The notes: generated from the sequence alone by a model not told the origin. Shown: positions 33,768-43,796, numbered from the stretch's first letter. The stretch is 64,000 bases of DNA from Bianquea renquensis (GCF_014384895.1 NZ_JACRSQ010000011.1:1-64000), one strand, 5' to 3'. Numbers and translations are program-made.

Positions 33768-35567
33768 ATGAAGAACAGTAGTAAAAGACTGCTCGTTGCT
33801 TTCTTGGCAATTTGCATGGTTGGCTCTGCGTTTACGGGCTGTAAGAAAGACGACAACAGCAGCAGTGAAGCTGATTCGTCCAACGTGTCGTCTCAACCGG
33901 CAGACAATTCCACGGATTCCAGCAGCGCTGGGTCTGATGAAAGTCAGGATTTTTATGATCAGCCTAGCTACTCCGGCGACACCGTAAAGCTACAATTTTA
34001 CATCGACAACCAGAATCCTTTTGGGGACTGGAGAAAAGAATTCATAAAGGATAAAACCGGCGTGGAGCTGGAGATTGTCGTGGCGGATTCGGAGAAGACC
34101 AACGCCATGCTGTCGGCCGGAAATCTTCCGGATATTGGAAACTATGCGGTCAGCGGGGATTTATCGCAGGCCATCAAGGCTGGATACCTTGTGGACATGA
34201 GCGACAAGCTGGACAAACTTCCCAATGTTGTGAAAAATGCGCCCAATGCGATTCAATATGCCATGGATGAGAAGAGCGATGGGACTGGCAAACTCTATGG
34301 AATTCCGAGATCGGTTGGTTTGGCTGACATTTATGCCGTCGACACGACCACCTATGCCATGAATATCCGCTGGGATATTTACAGAGAAGCTGGGTTCCCT
34401 GAGGTCACGTCCTTCGACACCATGCTGGATGCACTGAAGAAGATGCAGGATGTACACCCCACGGCGGAAGACGGAACCAAAATGTACGCCTTTGAGCTGT
34501 CTCCGGAAAGCGATAAAGCGACCAATTCCAATCCCTGGAGCGCGGCCTTCAGACTGTATGGTATGTCTGGTTTCCAGGATGTGCGTGGATTCCTTGTCTA
34601 TGATATTCAGAATGATGAATTGAAGCCGATTCTGGACGAGGACAGCCAGTTCATGAATGCTGTCCGCTGGTTCTGGAAAGCCAATCAGCTCGGCCTGATC
34701 TCACCTGAGTCCAAGACGCAGAAGAATGGAGACGTTAGCTCCAAATTGTTGGCTGGCTACACGCTGACGGCTACGCCTGGCAGTTATTACCGCGGTTATA
34801 ACACCGACGAACGGATCAATGCCGAGGAACCGATTGGAATTTACCCCATCTCCTTTGAAGGAATGTGCCCGACCGTACCAGGAGAATCCTTAACGGGTGA
34901 CCAGAGCTGGATGTATTCCATCAGCGAGGCGACAAAGGATGTGGACGCTTGCCTGCGGGTGATCGACTTGTTCTACAATGAGGACGCCTGCCTGACCCTG
35001 TACAACAGCCCCAAAGGAGAGCTGTGGGACATCGTGGACGGCGAAGTTGTGGCGACCGACGATTACACGGACTTCTATAACAACAGCACATATACGCTGA
35101 AGAACGGCGAAGTTCTGGAAACTGGTAAATTCTTCTTTGCCTTTGGTCTGCACACCGACTGGGAGCATACCGTATACGGAAAGACCATGCGCCAGTCCGA
35201 GTGGCCGGAAGCTACCGAGCTGATGACAGCGAAAAATGGCCTGATCGACCTGTGGGCAGAGCACAATCCGGGTTACAGCGTACCTTCTGAGCGGTACAGA
35301 GCAGAAAATACTCTTGTCTTCCGTCCAGCTGCGCTTAGCTTCACAAGAAACTATGACGATGATATCGCCATCACCGCCGCTGCGGTTGGCGAGCAGATTA
35401 TCACGTACGCATGGAACATGATCTACGCCTCTACTGAGGAAGAGCTGAACAGCTTGTACAATGAATTGGTTGACAAGTGCAATCAGCTTGGCATCGAAGA
35501 GTGTGTGAAATGGGGCCAGGAGATGTGGGCTGACGCAGAAGCACTGGCTGAGAAATACTCCCAGTGA
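33768..35567 (+). CDS. sugar ABC transporter solute-binding lipoprotein, LplA family
   Basis: Lipoprotein of 599 residues. The signal peptide ends in Ser-Ala-Phe-Thr-Gly-Cys (Cys at about 25), followed by a Ser/Asp-rich linker to about 60. Then comes the extracellular binding fold typical of large LplA proteins (Lys-Leu-Gln-Phe-Tyr-Ile-Asp-Asn near its start). It would deliver the sugar to the LplB/YtcP permeases encoded at 29-31 kb; it has its own promoter with the same regulatory element, allowing higher expression. AGGAGG precedes the ATG. Confidence 0.93.
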   Translation: MKNSSKRLLVAFLAICMVGSAFTGCKKDDNSSSEADSSNVSSQPADNSTDSSSAGSDESQDFYDQPSYSGDTVKLQFYIDNQNPFGDWRKEFIKDKTGVELEIVVADSEKTNAMLSAGNLPDIGNYAVSGDLSQAIKAGYLVDMSDKLDKLPNVVKNAPNAIQYAMDEKSDGTGKLYGIPRSVGLADIYAVDTTTYAMNIRWDIYREAGFPEVTSFDTMLDALKKMQDVHPTAEDGTKMYAFELSPESDKATNSNPWSAAFRLYGMSGFQDVRGFLVYDIQNDELKPILDEDSQFMNAVRWFWKANQLGLISPESKTQKNGDVSSKLLAGYTLTATPGSYYRGYNTDERINAEEPIGIYPISFEGMCPTVPGESLTGDQSWMYSISEATKDVDACLRVIDLFYNEDACLTLYNSPKGELWDIVDGEVVATDDYTDFYNNSTYTLKNGEVLETGKFFFAFGLHTDWEHTVYGKTMRQSEWPEATELMTAKNGLIDLWAEHNPGYSVPSERYRAENTLVFRPAALSFTRNYDDDIAITAAAVGEQIITYAWNMIYASTEEELNSLYNELVDKCNQLGIEECVKWGQEMWADAEALAEKYSQ

Positions 35568-35609
35568 GAAGTTTAATCCTTTGAGCAGTAAGAAATATTG
35601 AAGGATGGG

Positions 35610-35652
35610 GCTGCCACACTAGCGATTCAAACTCGTTAGTGTGGCAGCTTTT
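35610..35652 (+). terminator. terminator after the binding-protein gene
   Basis: 12-bp stem GCTGCCACACTA/TAGTGTGGCAGC (35610-35621 with 35637-35648) followed by TTTT. Confidence 0.85.
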
Positions 35653-35691
35653 CATGTTTTCCTGCCAGACGGAAAAAATCACAGACAGATA

Positions 35692-35720
35692 TTGAAAGAA
35701 ACGGCATTCTGTGGTATGAT
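35692..35720 (+). promoter_or_regulatory. sigma-A promoter of the aspartokinase gene
   Basis: TTGAAA at 35692-35697, 17-bp spacer, TATGAT at 35715-35720. Confidence 0.7.
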
Positions 35721-35757
35721 AACAAGACGGTAATTTTGAGAAGGGATGGAGTCCATA

Positions 35758-37071
35758 TTGAAAAAGGTAGTGAAATTTGGCGGCAGTTCTTTGGCGGACG
35801 CCCAACAGTTTCGAAAAGTAAAATCCATCATGACGGAGGACGCGGCCCGACTTTTTTTAATTCCCTCGGCGCCGGGAAAACGCTATGACGACGATACAAA
35901 GGTCACGGATATGTTGTATTCCTGCTGCGAGACCATCCGCTCAGGCGGTGACGCGGAGGCGGCATTCTATCCAATTGCACTTCGCTATGAGGATATCATT
36001 GCAGATTTGGGGCTCTCTCTATCGCTCCAGGACGAATTCGACCGGATCATTATGAATCTGCAGAAAGGCGCGGGAAAGGATTACGCGGCGAGCAGAGGCG
36101 AATATCTGAACGGAATCGTGCTGGCCGATTATCTGGGTTGGCAGTTTGTCGACGCGGCCTCCGTGGTATTTTTCCTGGAGGACGGGAGCTATGATGATGA
36201 GAAGACGTGCGAGGCGCTGCGGGAGATGCTGAGAGACCGAGACCATGTCGTGATTCCTGGATTTTACGGGAGCCTTCCCGATGGAAGGGTTACGACCTTT
36301 TCCCGAGGCGGCAGTGATATTACGGGATCCATTGTGGCCAAAGCGATCCAGGCGGATCTGTATGAGAATTGGACGGACGTGTCGGGCTTTTTGGTGGCGG
36401 ATCCCCACGTCGTGAAAAATCCAGAGGTGATCCCGATGATTACCTACCGAGAGCTGCGGGAACTTTCCTACATGGGGGCCACGGTGCTCCATGAGGATGC
36501 AATCTTCCCGGTCCGGAGCGCAAAGATTCCCATCAACATTCGCAATACTAATAACCCAAAGGCAGAAGGAACCATGATCGTCGCCCAGGCGGATGACGGC
36601 AATTCTCCTAATGTTATTACGGGTATCGCCGGAAAGCGGGGATTTTCGGGGATTGCGATAGAAAAGGACATGATGAACAGCGAGCTGGGATTCGGGCGCA
36701 AAGTTTTACAGATCTTCGAGGAAAATGGCATCTCCTTTGAGCATCTGCCCTCCGGCATCGATACGATGACGGTCATCGTGGAGACGGCAGATCTGGAAGG
36801 CAAGAGGGAGATTCTTCAAGAGCAGATCGCATCTGCATTGCAGCCGGACCATCTGGAGATTGAGGATGGGCTGGCGATGCTGGCAGTCGTCGGCCGAGGG
36901 ATGCGCAAGATGCGGGGGACGGCGGCCAGGGTGTGTGCGGCGCTGGCTCACGCCAATATCAATATTCGGATGATCGATCAAGGGTCCAGCGAGCTGAATA
37001 TAATCGTCGGGATCGACGAAGGGGACCTGGATAAGGCGATCAACGTTATTTACGATATGTTTATGCTGTAG
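35758..37071 (+). CDS. aspartate kinase
   Basis: Protein of 437 residues that phosphorylates aspartate, the first step to lysine, threonine and methionine. The N-terminal Lys-Val-Val-Lys-Phe-Gly-Gly-Ser-Ser is the kinase nucleotide motif, Thr-Thr-Phe-Ser-Arg-Gly-Gly-Ser-Asp is near residue 180, and two ACT domains occupy the last 150 residues (feedback site). Length is that of monofunctional aspartokinase III-like enzymes. TTG at 35758 is preferred because it gives the canonical start and has GGGATGGAG 6 nt upstream; ATG at 35746 is the alternative. No other gene of the pathway is nearby. Confidence 0.93.
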   Translation: MKKVVKFGGSSLADAQQFRKVKSIMTEDAARLFLIPSAPGKRYDDDTKVTDMLYSCCETIRSGGDAEAAFYPIALRYEDIIADLGLSLSLQDEFDRIIMNLQKGAGKDYAASRGEYLNGIVLADYLGWQFVDAASVVFFLEDGSYDDEKTCEALREMLRDRDHVVIPGFYGSLPDGRVTTFSRGGSDITGSIVAKAIQADLYENWTDVSGFLVADPHVVKNPEVIPMITYRELRELSYMGATVLHEDAIFPVRSAKIPINIRNTNNPKAEGTMIVAQADDGNSPNVITGIAGKRGFSGIAIEKDMMNSELGFGRKVLQIFEENGISFEHLPSGIDTMTVIVETADLEGKREILQEQIASALQPDHLEIEDGLAMLAVVGRGMRKMRGTAARVCAALAHANINIRMIDQGSSELNIIVGIDEGDLDKAINVIYDMFML

Positions 37072-37108
37072 CAGGCGCTGGGATGAATGGAGTGTGCATA
37101 GGTGTTAT

Positions 37109-37152
37109 CTCCCTTTATGATAGACAGGTAGCGATTATAAGGGGAGTTTTTT
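37109..37152 (+). terminator. terminator after the aspartokinase gene
   Basis: Ten-base-pair stem with one wobble (37109-37118 with 37137-37146) followed by six T. Confidence 0.75.
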
Positions 37153-37354
37153 GTTGTCGAAAAGGCGTTCATAGGAAGTTGACCGCCTCGGCTGCCTTTA
37201 CTATCTCCATTCGATTGGCAAAATTCAGTGGATCGACACAAATTCAAAACCTGGAAGAGTCTTGCAAGCGGTGCAAGTTTTTAAGCCTCCCTATACTAGA
37301 GCTCTTTGCCCTTCTTTTGAATAAGATTGCCATACTTGAATCCGACGAGGGAAG

Positions 37355-38200
37355 GGTTGGCAAAATTTAGCGGCGGAAAGAGGCGAAACATGCTAGGGCC
37401 GCTAAAGCAGAGAGAGGTGTCCAATATTTTAGCGGCAGGAGAAATATGAGGCGGGCTTGGTTGAGGGAGGGGAGCCAAAATTTAGCGGCGAAGGGAACCG
37501 AAAACATGGCAGAGCTGCAAAAGAAGAGAGAACTGTCCGATATTTTAGCGGCAGGAGAAATATGAGGCAGGCGTGGACGAGGGAAGGTTGGCAAAATTTA
37601 GCGGCAGAAAGAGCCGAAAACATGGCAGAGCCGCAAAAGCAGAGAGAGCCATCCAATATTTAACGGCAGGGAAAATATGAGGCAGGCTTGGACGAGGGAA
37701 GGGTTGGCAAAATTTAGCGGTGTAAAGAGCCGAAAACATGCCAGGGTCGCAAAAGAAGAGAGAGCCATCCAATATTTAACGGCAGAAAAAACATAAGGCG
37801 AGCCTGAACGAGGAAAGGCCTTACAAAATTTAGCGGCGAAGGGAGGCAAAAACATGGCAGAGCCGCAAAAGAAGAGAGAGCCATCCAATATTTAACGGCA
37901 GAAAAAATATGAGGCGGGCTTGGACGAGGGAGGGGAGCCCAAATTTAGCGGCGAAGGGAGGCAAAAACATGGCAGAGCCGCAAAAGAAGAGAGAGCCATC
38001 CAATATTTAACGGCAGAAAAAACATAAGGCGAGCCCGGACGAGGGAGGGGAGCCAAAATTTAGCGGCGGAAAGAGCCAAAAACATGCTAGGGCCGCAAAA
38101 GAAGAGAGAGCCATCCAATATTTAACGGCAGAAAAAACATAAGGCGGGCGCGAACGAGGAAGGGCCTGCCAGAATTTAGCGGCGGAAAGATCCGTTTTCC
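37355..38200. repeat. tandem repeat array 2, about 7 units of 115 bp
   Basis: The motif TTTA(G/A)CGG recurs fifteen times, at 37367, 37428, 37481, 37544, 37597, 37659, 37713, 37775, 37829, 37891, 37944, 38006, 38059, 38121 and 38175. Distances alternate 61-63 and 53-54, so the true unit is 115 bp made of two half-units. From the third unit on, the second half-unit carries TTTAACGG. Blocks such as AAGAGAGAGCCATCC are almost invariant. Chance frames cross it on both strands, with no ribosome sites. The array fills the gap between two converging genes; 37153-37354 before it shows nothing recognisable. Confidence 0.95.
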
Positions 38201-38240
38201 TCGCAAAGGCCACCTGTCGGCTTTTTCCTCTCCCCAATCA

Positions 38241-38269
38241 AAAAAGAGCCGCTGCTAGTTTGCAGCGGC
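38241..38269 (-). terminator. terminator of the beta-helix gene (minus strand)
   Basis: 8-bp stem GCCGCTGC/GCAGCGGC (38248-38255 with 38262-38269); read on the minus strand it is followed by a T run (A run at 38240-38245). The stem matches that of the nifB terminator. Confidence 0.85.
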
Positions 38270-38274
38270 CCAGC

Positions 38275-40335
38275 TTAGTCCCGCGGCCGCGGACCCACAT
38301 CCGACATGTCGATGGGTTTAAAGCCAATGGCATAGGCAGGGGAGTCTTCTTTCAAGTCAAACTGATTGTGAAAGAGATCTCGGATTCCCGGGTCCGCGAA
38401 GACAGAATGGGAATCTTGGCCGAGAGCTTTCCAGCCTTCCAGATCTGCCTCTGCCGCCTCGGGATCCCCTGTGGTCCAGAAGAGATTCAGGTCACTGATG
38501 ATATTGCCTGCCGCCGCCACCTCGTCCATGGCAGGGATGAAATATCCAGTGCCCTCTGTAATAATAATATTGCGCTCACAGATTACGGACATGTGGTCCT
38601 CTTTTCGGGTGATGCGCAGCTGCCCTTCCCGACCGCAGGCAAAGATGTTGTTTCGGATGGTATTTTCCCGGCCGTAATGCTGGTGGAAAGGCTGACTGCT
38701 CATATTATAGCAGATGTTGTTTTGCGCAATGATGTGAGAACTACCTTCATCGAAATAGATCCCCCACCCGCCATAGTTATTCTTTTCCACATTGTAAATG
38801 AGGTTGCCGTTGATCTCCGTCCCAGGCTGAACACCGAGAGTGTAGATCCCGCCCATATCGCTCATGACACCTTTTCCCAGGTCGTGGATCAAATTTTTCT
38901 CAATCTTGTTGTTCTTGGACACGTTCTCCGCATATCCCCAGATCCAGCCACAGGAGATGCCGGTATAGGTCATGTCATGGATATGATTGTGGCTGATGGT
39001 GTTGTCGCAGGAGTGAATGGACAGAATGCCGGTGGCGCCGTGATAGACGTGAGTTAAATCGTAGATGTGATTATCGGTGATTTGGTTCGCGCCATTTCGG
39101 CGGCAGAGAGAGCCTCTTGCAGTGGATCCGCCCAGCTTGATTCCGCCAGCACCGGTATCATAAATGTCATTGTAAGCCAGGGTATTGCCGAAGCAGCCCT
39201 CGCCAAGTTCGATTCCATACCAGCCGATATGTTTGATGGTACAGTCCGTCACGCTGCAATGCTTCGCTCCTTCAAAGTAAAGGACGCCGGGAACGTGGAG
39301 GGCTCCCTGTGGGGTGCCGGCGATGGGCTGAGTGGCCGTGCCGAAAGTCCGCATCTGTGCACCATCGTGAAAGAGGCCAAAAGAGTAGCCATTCACTTCC
39401 GAAGTCTCGACAATCAGAGGAAAGCGGCAGTCACTGTTGGCAAAAGTCAGTCCCTCAAAGTGAAGGTTTTCCACATAGTCACCACTTTCGGGCAGACCGG
39501 TCACGGTGATAAACTGAGCAGTGACCGGTGCAGTGATCACCGTATTGTCCATGGTCTCTCCGGGCAGAGGGATGTAGTACAGCTTACCCGCCACCTTATC
39601 CAAATACCACTGCCCGGGTTCTGTCAGCGCCTCAAACACATTGTCCAGATAGTATTTTGCCAGGCGGCCGGTAAAATCATCCGTCAGGACAAACACACTG
39701 CGGCATGTGGATTTTACAGTCCGTGTCGCGGTGTTAACCCATTGGATGGGCATGCGCTCATCGATCCAATAGTGATCGACTACGATGTCCACATCCTGAA
39801 TATTGTGATACTCCTGAATGTCGTCATTTTGATATTGGAACGTGTCGGTTCCATGAAATAGCTGACGCTCCCCGATATCCGCCTGATCAATCCAAAAGTA
39901 ATCATCTTTGGGAAGGCGAGGGCGGTCCCGGCGGGTATCGTTAACGTAGAGCTGCGTAAAGGACCATTTGCCATCCCGCACAGCGGGAAGATCCTTTGTC
40001 CATGCCGTCACGCCGTTGACCGTCTCAACTGTGAAATCCGTAAGCCGGACACCTCCATTGAATACAGGCGTTTCCTCACCATAAGCCTTATAGGTTGTCG
40101 GAAAGGAATCCAGCTGGGTGAAGGAAATGGGCTCCGTTATAGGATACTCCCCTCCCCGAATGTGTACAGTCACGTCTTTATATAGACGACCCGCCGCGCG
40201 CAGCGCCCGAATGGCATCTCTAGCCCTTTGAACTGTCTGAAAAGGACCATCGTTCCCGTCTGTGGAGGGGGAGGCGAGGAGTCCACTCCACTTGTCATTC
40301 CCGCTGGGAGAGACATAAAAATTCCACTGTTGCAT
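38275..40335 (-). CDS. right-handed beta-helix protein, GH141-like
   Basis: Protein of 686 residues without a signal peptide. The N-terminus (Phe-Tyr-Val-Ser-Pro-Ser-Gly-Asn-Asp-Lys-Trp-Ser-Gly, then Gly-Pro-Phe-Gln-Thr-Val-Gln-Arg-Ala-Arg-Asp-Ala) is the typical opening of GH141/pectate-lyase-superfamily enzymes, followed by about ten beta-helix turns between residues 290 and 600. It is distinct from the one at 31063 but of the same class. With the GH38 mannosidase it suggests breakdown of complex, fucose- or mannose-bearing glycans. GGAGG precedes the ATG at 40335. Confidence 0.87.
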   Translation of the reverse strand: MQQWNFYVSPSGNDKWSGLLASPSTDGNDGPFQTVQRARDAIRALRAAGRLYKDVTVHIRGGEYPITEPISFTQLDSFPTTYKAYGEETPVFNGGVRLTDFTVETVNGVTAWTKDLPAVRDGKWSFTQLYVNDTRRDRPRLPKDDYFWIDQADIGERQLFHGTDTFQYQNDDIQEYHNIQDVDIVVDHYWIDERMPIQWVNTATRTVKSTCRSVFVLTDDFTGRLAKYYLDNVFEALTEPGQWYLDKVAGKLYYIPLPGETMDNTVITAPVTAQFITVTGLPESGDYVENLHFEGLTFANSDCRFPLIVETSEVNGYSFGLFHDGAQMRTFGTATQPIAGTPQGALHVPGVLYFEGAKHCSVTDCTIKHIGWYGIELGEGCFGNTLAYNDIYDTGAGGIKLGGSTARGSLCRRNGANQITDNHIYDLTHVYHGATGILSIHSCDNTISHNHIHDMTYTGISCGWIWGYAENVSKNNKIEKNLIHDLGKGVMSDMGGIYTLGVQPGTEINGNLIYNVEKNNYGGWGIYFDEGSSHIIAQNNICYNMSSQPFHQHYGRENTIRNNIFACGREGQLRITRKEDHMSVICERNIIITEGTGYFIPAMDEVAAAGNIISDLNLFWTTGDPEAAEADLEGWKALGQDSHSVFADPGIRDLFHNQFDLKEDSPAYAIGFKPIDMSDVGPRPRD

Positions 40336-40421
40336 CAATCCAACCTCCGATTAGAGATAAAGTATGTTTCAAGAGCCATTTTAGCAGAGATATGGAGAAA
40401 AGTAAATAGATGGTGGAGACC

Positions 40422-40934
40422 TTACTCTGTTTTCTTCAGCCAACGAAGAAGAAATGCCTTCCCCTTCGTATGCCAGGTGAGAATTGTGTTGAGATTGGCA
40501 TCCATGACGGAGGCGATTTCGCGAAAGGGCATACTTCGAAAGTAATGGAGATACACAACCCGGGCATATCGGTGATCCATAGCTTTAAAAGCGGCATTGA
40601 GCTTTTGCAGCCGTTCCTTCTGAACCAGTTGATCCTCGGAAGAGATCCAAGGGCAGAGCGGTAGCTCGTGTAGGTGAATAATCTCTTTGCTTTCCTGGAA
40701 ATATTGGCGTGTTAAAAAACGAATCCGATTCTGTAAGATATTTAAAATCCATCCCTGAATGGCCGGCAGATCACACCGGTCTGAGTTCCAGTTTTGATAT
40801 GCGTAGACAATTGCATCGTGAACGGCATCCTGGGTGAGGGACGGATCTGGAAGTTGTTTCGCAGCATAGTCTAAAAGGCTTGTATAGATTTCCGCCAATG
40901 CAGCGCTGAAATCTTCTCGAGTTAGTTCTGCCAT
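40422..40934 (-). CDS. ECF-type RNA polymerase sigma factor
   Basis: Protein of 170 residues. Region 2 is visible (Thr-Gln-Asp-Ala-Val-His-Asp-Ala-Ile-Val-Tyr-Ala-Tyr-Gln-Asn-Trp, with Trp-Ile-Leu-Asn-Ile-Leu-Gln-Asn-Arg), as is region 4 (Val-Val-Tyr-Leu-His-Tyr-Phe-Arg-Ser-Met-Pro-Phe-Arg-Glu-Ile-Ala). The ATG at 40934 follows a G-rich GGGGGGAGCG site. It lies 86 bp upstream of the beta-helix gene on the same strand; no anti-sigma gene adjoins. Confidence 0.85.
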   Translation of the reverse strand: MAELTREDFSAALAEIYTSLLDYAAKQLPDPSLTQDAVHDAIVYAYQNWNSDRCDLPAIQGWILNILQNRIRFLTRQYFQESKEIIHLHELPLCPWISSEDQLVQKERLQKLNAAFKAMDHRYARVVYLHYFRSMPFREIASVMDANLNTILTWHTKGKAFLLRWLKKTE

Positions 40935-41172
40935 GATCACGCTCCCCCCGGTTGTTCTTTGCGGACAAGATACCGTGGCCTCCGGCTCGGTATAACGTCC
41001 CCAAAGTTGCACACGACCGCCAAATGTATTTCTTCGTTAGTATATCACAAAAAAGCTAATAAAGCAAAGATATTAACAAAATGATTATAATATATGCGAA
41101 GCGTTGAGCAAAATTTTATTTGAATAAGCAATAAAATTGCCCTAGAAACATGTCCAGGGCAAGCTTTCCCCA

Positions 41173-41200
41173 TAGGAAAGTCCGCCGTGAGGCGGACGTA
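41173..41200 (+). repeat. REP-like palindrome
   Basis: TAGGAAA-GTCCGCC-GTGA-GGCGGAC-GTA with perfect 7-bp arms, one base beyond the stop of the GH38 gene. Confidence 0.8.
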
Positions 41201-41201
41201 A

Positions 41202-43550
41202 TTATAGTTCCAGCATGGATGTCTCGCGAACAGTATCGCCGGAAAAGCGCAAGGTTTTGATTTCAAAGGGGGAGAGGGTGATGGAGGCGGAGGCGCAGTC
41301 TTTTGGGGCCACAGTCAAAGAGGCATCTGTTCCGCGAGTCTCCCATAGGCGGAGGATTAGATCAGAGCTTCCATCTTCAGCCATCTTCACGGCGGAGACG
41401 AGAGCGGCATCGCCTTCGAGCCGCAGCCAGCTTTCCTCCGCCCCGCGCGAACCTTCGTGAAACGCTTCATCGACGACGATGGGGGGCATTGCCTCCGCCG
41501 CCGCGGCTGCTGGGCCGGAATGCCAAGTTCCCATGTATAACCGGATGTCACCCTCTGTAATCCCTTGGTCTGTATAGTCATACCGCTGGTTCGGGTCTAA
41601 GTCCCCCATGCGGAGGTCTCCTGCGATGGGGCTCCGGAGGATGGACAAGCGGACTGTCTGATTTTCCGCGTCTGTATCATAGGCGAAAACGCTTTCCGAC
41701 ACCACCATGTAATGGGAGGTGGTTAGCCATTCATTGAGCGGATATTCTCGCCCATCAAAGGACCTGGATGATTGACCGTAGGGAAGCCCTACCAGAAAAG
41801 CCGGATCGTCACAAGGAGGAAGACAGAATTTGAGAGCAGTCTGGGATTCATTCCAGTTGACTCGGAAATGGCAGTCCATGTAAGGCTGATTTGCGTAGAG
41901 GGAATAGGTCAGCTCCAGAAGAGAGTTGCGGAATGTATAGGAGACCTGTATGCGGGACAGAATGTCGCCCTGTTCTAGGACATGGGAGGAGACAAAGTGG
42001 AAATCCTCCAGCGCGGCTTCATAGCCATCGACATTAAAGGCCCACGTATCGCCAGCATCTGATAGAGCGAGGGGAGTCAGCAGCGAGGATAGCTGGAAGC
42101 GCTCATCCCTGTAGGAGGCAGCCCCAGTTTCCGGGTTGATGGAGATGGAAGAACAGCCACAGGAGATAGAATTTGAGGTGGGATCAGGGCGCGGGGTTGG
42201 ATCGCCTTGAATTTGCCGGAGACCGAAAACCTTGTATCCCAAAGACGGAAGATCAGCGTGAAAGGCTATGCGCGACCGAAAGGCTGGAATATTGGAACGC
42301 TCCTTGATAATTTGACACGGATACGTCCGGCCCGCTTCGTCGAATACCTCCAGAGCACCGCTATACCAATCCAGCTCCCATACCCACTGAACCTCTGCCT
42401 CGATAGGCCCGGAATAGGGGGCGGCGTGAAGGTTAAAGACAACGAGGTTCCAAAGGGAACTGAGCATTTGCATATCCTTTGTCAGGTATTGTAGGCTCTT
42501 GTGAAGGATCTCCTCCCCTGTGACTAAGGCACGGCCCTGCAGATTCCGCGCGTGGAAGTAGGCCTGAGGGATGCAGGCTCCGCCGATGATATCATGAAAT
42601 TGTGAGAAAAGAATATCTTCCCAGCTTTTTGTCAGAGGAGCGAGGGGGTACTCCTTGCCTTGGCTGCTGGCCATCCAGGCGGCCCGCTCAGCCTGCAACA
42701 GCATGTATTCACCTTGGCGGCCATGCTGCTTGACCGAGTGGTTGTTGATGAATACGCCAAAGTTGCGCGTTATCAGGTCGTCGGTGACAATCGGTAGCGC
42801 ATCGGCCGTCTGCGCGCTGAAAAAATCTTCCGTGCCGCCGAAACGAACGTGATAGGGCAGAGTGGCATCGGCGGACAGGGAGGCGAGCTGGGCGATTGCC
42901 TTTTTCGTTGGGGCACCGCCATGGTTCGTAATCCCATAGACAAGCATCAGATCATGGGGCGAGGAGCCGATGGCCTCCGAAAAGAACTGAATGGATGTCT
43001 GAATATCGGGCGCATGGCCCTCCTGTATCCGATATGCCAGCACCTGGCTGCCGTCAGAGGATTGCCAGCGGAACAGTGGCCCAGGCAATTCCTGTTCTGT
43101 AGGATCAGGGCGTGAGAAAGCATAATAGCGAATCCCACATTTGTGTAGAATCTGCGGCAGAGAAGACGGATGGCCGAAGCTATCGCTGTTGAACACGGTG
43201 ACAGCTCGTTTGCCAAAGGTGGCAAGAAGATAGTTCTGCCCATATAAGCCGTGACGCACATAGCTTTCCCCCAACCCGGCGTTGCAGTCCGGCTGCAAAT
43301 ACCAGCCCTCCGATAGCTCCCATCGCCCTTCCGCCACGCGGGCGCGGATGGATTCAAACATGGCGGGGTCCACCTCTCGAATCCACTCAAAGACGGGTGG
43401 ACAGCAAAAGGAGTATGTAAAATCAGGATTTTCTGTCATTCGCGCTAAAGCGGAGGCAAAGGTGGAGCGAATTCCAGCCATGGCCTCATCCCAGGTCCAT
43501 AGCCATACAGGGTCGAAGTGCGTATTGCCGATGGCAAAGATCGTGTTCAT
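41202..43550 (-). CDS. glycoside hydrolase family 38 alpha-mannosidase
   Basis: Protein of 782 residues, no signal peptide. The N-terminal GH38 domain begins Gly-Asn-Thr-His-Phe-Asp-Pro-Val-Trp-Leu-Trp, whose His and Asp bind Zn. The nucleophile Asp lies in Phe-Asn-Ser-Asp-Ser-Phe-Gly-His near residue 140, followed by Met-Leu-Val-Tyr-Gly-type strands. The C-terminal beta-sandwich is of the usual kind. It removes alpha-mannose from imported N-glycan-type oligosaccharides. ATG at 43550 has GGAGG 7 nt upstream. Confidence 0.93.
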   Translation of the reverse strand: MNTIFAIGNTHFDPVWLWTWDEAMAGIRSTFASALARMTENPDFTYSFCCPPVFEWIREVDPAMFESIRARVAEGRWELSEGWYLQPDCNAGLGESYVRHGLYGQNYLLATFGKRAVTVFNSDSFGHPSSLPQILHKCGIRYYAFSRPDPTEQELPGPLFRWQSSDGSQVLAYRIQEGHAPDIQTSIQFFSEAIGSSPHDLMLVYGITNHGGAPTKKAIAQLASLSADATLPYHVRFGGTEDFFSAQTADALPIVTDDLITRNFGVFINNHSVKQHGRQGEYMLLQAERAAWMASSQGKEYPLAPLTKSWEDILFSQFHDIIGGACIPQAYFHARNLQGRALVTGEEILHKSLQYLTKDMQMLSSLWNLVVFNLHAAPYSGPIEAEVQWVWELDWYSGALEVFDEAGRTYPCQIIKERSNIPAFRSRIAFHADLPSLGYKVFGLRQIQGDPTPRPDPTSNSISCGCSSISINPETGAASYRDERFQLSSLLTPLALSDAGDTWAFNVDGYEAALEDFHFVSSHVLEQGDILSRIQVSYTFRNSLLELTYSLYANQPYMDCHFRVNWNESQTALKFCLPPCDDPAFLVGLPYGQSSRSFDGREYPLNEWLTTSHYMVVSESVFAYDTDAENQTVRLSILRSPIAGDLRMGDLDPNQRYDYTDQGITEGDIRLYMGTWHSGPAAAAAEAMPPIVVDEAFHEGSRGAEESWLRLEGDAALVSAVKMAEDGSSDLILRLWETRGTDASLTVAPKDCASASITLSPFEIKTLRFSGDTVRETSMLEL

Positions 43551-43742
43551 AGTGAGTCCTCCAATTAATGTTGTTGATGCCAGTATTGTAGCATGATCAC
43601 AAGGAAAAAGCAAATCATAACCAAAAAAAGTGTAATGCGTTGGGGAAAGCGCTCATGGATCGCCCAGAATTCATAAAAATTTGTCCATTCTACAGATTGC
43701 CATTTTACTAAAAATCAGTACAATAATATAGAAGAAAAAAGT

Positions 43743-43768
43743 TTGCCTCCATTAGGCGGAAATTCCTA
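43743..43768 (-). repeat. diverged REP-like palindrome
   Basis: On the minus strand it reads TAGGAA-TTTCCGCC-TAAT-GGAGGCAAA: same layout as the family, with several arm mismatches. It lies just upstream of the HAD gene. Confidence 0.45.
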
Positions 43769-43796
43769 CAATGAAAAAGAAGGCAGGGAAATCAGA

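Noticed and set aside
37083..37370. Small gene after aspartokinase
   Set aside because: The frame crosses a terminator and runs into the repeat array.
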